A stretch of 64,000 nucleotides of DNA from Paenibacillus sp. PL91 (lineage in GTDB: Bacteria > Bacillota > Bacilli > Paenibacillales > Paenibacillaceae). The DNA lies in contig NZ_JABBYG020000006.1 of NCBI RefSeq assembly GCF_012935325.2, positions 248,001-312,000 of the forward strand, written 5' to 3'. Of this stretch, positions 62,089 through 64,000 are shown one piece after another (the stretch's first letter is position 1; every line of letters starts with the position of its first letter). Below the pieces are notes generated by a model, which saw only the letters and a list, made by a program, of their open reading frames with translations, was not told the origin of the DNA and did not search any database. Made by a program: the position numbers and the translations under genes.

Positions 62089-64000
62089 ATGAAACGCAAG
62101 GTTTATAAGTTTTGGCTGTACTCGTACTTATTTGTCTTATTTATTCCAATCCTTATTACCTTGATCGTCCTGCTGCAATCACAAGAAATGCTGGTCAAGG
62201 AAGTGCGCAGAGCTAACGACACGCTCCTCGATCAGGTTCGGCAATTAGTGGACAATCAGATCACTGACATTCGCAGGTTAGGCACGCAATTATCGTTTGA
62301 CCCGAGGGTCATGACGTATTTAAACCGTGAAACGTTGGATACGGCGGAAGCCAGGTTCGGTACGATGGATATGATCTCAAGCCTTCAGTCTTATACGATT
62401 GCAAACGGAAATATAACCGATGCCTATATCTATCTCAAGAACAATGACTCCGGAATAACGACAACGACGTTTATGCCGGCAGATGATTTGTATTCCGTGC
62501 TCCATAAGGCATCGGGAAAAAGCTTTGCGGAATGGACAGAGTGGCTCCAGGCGAGCCATGCTGGGCTTTTCGTTACATTGAATGAAGGCGCTAAGCAGAC
62601 GGAAAACTCGCTCGTTTACGTGCAATCTTTGCCTATTCAAGAGATTAAAGCTGCCCCTGCGACTCTCGTTGTGCTGCTCAATCAGGAGCGGCTCAAGCAA
62701 GCCATTTCGAAAATCGGTCTAGCAACCGAGGGCTCGGTTTATATCCTCGATCGCGAGGGCCATCCCATTATGATTACAGGCTGGGAGACTGGACTGGCTG
62801 AGCTGCCGATACAGAAAATGAGCAATCAAAGCGGATTCCTTACGGAATTGGTGGACGGCAACGATGCGGCCATATCTTATGTGAAGTCGGATACGACGAA
62901 TTGGACCTATATTTCGGTTTTGCCGGAGCAAGTGTATTCCGCTAAAGTGAAGCTGCTGAAAAATTTGATTTATATTGCGATGCTGCTTTGCATCGGGCTG
63001 GGCGGGCTTAGCGCCTTTTGGCTTACGCGAAGAAATTATGCCCCTATTCAAAATATGATGAATTTTGTTTCGACAAAGGTCAAAACAAATATGATGAATA
63101 TGCCGAACGAATTTGCGGTCCTGCAATCGTTTATGACCGACAGCGCAGCAATTCAAGACGAAGCAAGCAGAAAGCTGCTCGAGCAGCATCAAGTGCTGCG
63201 CAACCAATTTTTGGCCCGTCTGCTGAAAGGCCGAGTGGATATGAGCTCCGCGCTGCCGCAAGCCATTGAATCGTTCGATTTTCGGTTCGAGACGGACCGT
63301 TTTGCCGTCATGCTGCTGCAGATCGAAGACTATGAGCCTCTGTTCCAGGCGAATCAAGAAATGGATGCGGAGAAAAAGATCCAATTCGTTTACTTGATCG
63401 TTACGAACATTTTTGAAGAGCTTTTATCCGCAGGCCATCGCTCCTATTTCACGGAAGTTGACGGCATGATTGCATGTGTAGTGAACGTCCTAGGGAAAGA
63501 GAAGGAAGCGAAAAAAGAGCTGCTCAAAGCGGCAAATGACGCCAAACCATTTATTCAAGAGAAATTTTTCGTTCGTTTTTCCGTCGGTGTCAGCGATATC
63601 CATACGTTTTGGTCGACGCTGCCAAAATGTTACGAAGAGGCGGTCGAGTCTTTGGAATACAAGCTTGTTCTTGGCTCCAACCAAATCATTTCCTATGAAT
63701 CCATTAAGCGGCCCAAAAATGATTTGTATTATCCGCTTGATACCGAGCGCCAATTGATTAACTTGATGGCGGCTGGCAATTACGATGAGGCGGCAGCTGT
63801 CCTGCAGCGCATCCTCATTACGAATTTTTCCGAGGGAACGCTGTCCATTCAAATGGGCAAATTGCTGATGTTCGAATTGGTCGGCACGATGCTGAAAGCG
63901 GTAGAGCAGCTTCAGCTCAGCACGAAAGAAATCATGGTAGAGAAAACGGATTTAATTAAGCAGATTACGGAATGTGAAACCTTCGCAGAGATGGAAGAAG
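62089..64000 (+). CDS. Membrane-anchored sensor/AraC-type regulator (3' end outside window)
   Basis: The frame is open from the ATG at 62089 to the window end (637 codons, no stop). Residues 1-30 include a transmembrane helix (YLFVLFIPILITLIVLL). An extracellular sensor domain of about 260 residues follows (with VVLLNQERLKQAISKIG and YILDREGHPI, Cache-like), then a second membrane helix (LIYIAMLLCIGLGGLSAFWL) and a cytoplasmic part with FAVMLLQIEDYE and FSVGVSDIHTFWSTLPKCYEEAVESLEYKLVLG. This is the architecture of Paenibacillus YtdP/YesN-like regulators, whose AraC DNA-binding domain would lie beyond position 64000. It probably controls the adjacent importer. The ribosome binding site (GGCGGTGG) is weak. 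Confidence 0.85.
   Translation, partial: MKRKVYKFWLYSYLFVLFIPILITLIVLLQSQEMLVKEVRRANDTLLDQVRQLVDNQITDIRRLGTQLSFDPRVMTYLNRETLDTAEARFGTMDMISSLQSYTIANGNITDAYIYLKNNDSGITTTTFMPADDLYSVLHKASGKSFAEWTEWLQASHAGLFVTLNEGAKQTENSLVYVQSLPIQEIKAAPATLVVLLNQERLKQAISKIGLATEGSVYILDREGHPIMITGWETGLAELPIQKMSNQSGFLTELVDGNDAAISYVKSDTTNWTYISVLPEQVYSAKVKLLKNLIYIAMLLCIGLGGLSAFWLTRRNYAPIQNMMNFVSTKVKTNMMNMPNEFAVLQSFMTDSAAIQDEASRKLLEQHQVLRNQFLARLLKGRVDMSSALPQAIESFDFRFETDRFAVMLLQIEDYEPLFQANQEMDAEKKIQFVYLIVTNIFEELLSAGHRSYFTEVDGMIACVVNVLGKEKEAKKELLKAANDAKPFIQEKFFVRFSVGVSDIHTFWSTLPKCYEEAVESLEYKLVLGSNQIISYESIKRPKNDLYYPLDTERQLINLMAAGNYDEAAAVLQRILITNFSEGTLSIQMGKLLMFELVGTMLKAVEQLQLSTKEIMVEKTDLIKQITECETFAEMEE

Overview
The window looks like ordinary chromosome from a Paenibacillus-type Firmicute. 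Evidence is the mixed, fairly high GC content with low-GC intergenic regions, strong AGGAGG ribosome binding sites, TTG/GTG/CTG starts, and protein families typical of Paenibacillaceae (copper-amine-oxidase-like stalk domains, LplB/LplC-type sugar permeases, membrane-anchored AraC regulators, two Fe/Mn superoxide dismutases). No rRNA, tRNA, prophage, insertion sequence or CRISPR array was seen.

Layout. 0-3.3 kb: end of a truncated gene, a Pro/Gly-repeat protein, a repeat-rich non-coding stretch, and sodA. 3.6-8.6 kb: housekeeping genes (acetyltransferase, DUF402 phosphatase, signal peptidase I, RNase H, queG, ogt, YneF-type protein, folE). 8.6-17.5 kb: second superoxide dismutase, alpha/beta hydrolase, IclR regulator, aconitase, amidase-domain protein, ddl. 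18-25.4 kb: UV endonuclease, TauE/SafE exporter, inositol-phosphatase-like protein, sugar dehydrogenase lipoprotein, hemL, LCP ligase. 25.6-32.6 kb: ABC-2 exporter, peroxiredoxin, small membrane proteins, MetNIQ methionine importer. 33-41.4 kb: stalk-domain protein, polysaccharide deacetylase, and a MoxR/DUF58/transglutaminase operon. 42.3-47.5 kb: guaA and an AraC/sugar kinase/GH4 phosphoglucosidase set. 47.6-52.6 kb: a Fur-controlled siderophore importer and a purine permease behind a guanine-type riboswitch. 52.7-64 kb: 5-oxoprolinase pxpABC, DeoR regulator, EamA transporter, metallophosphatase, and a sugar ABC importer followed by its probable membrane-bound AraC regulator, which runs off the end of the window.

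The most unusual signal is non-coding. Four copies of a roughly 190-bp element (1681-1868, 17754-17944, 32851-33040, 41600-41790) each hold four imperfect palindromes of about 25 bp, with arms like TTAACRGGA and TCCYGTTAA, at a conserved spacing of about 51/62/51 bp. The first copy is inverted relative to the others. Three of the four lie directly beside tandem or low-complexity repeats. I do not recognise this element. Smaller structured sites include two hairpins with AAATATAAG/CTTATATTT arms, a multi-hairpin region at 18081-18211, a perfect 10-bp-arm inverted repeat in the aconitase leader, twin CGTTTTGC hairpins before the AraC gene, and a probable CTG start for metN.
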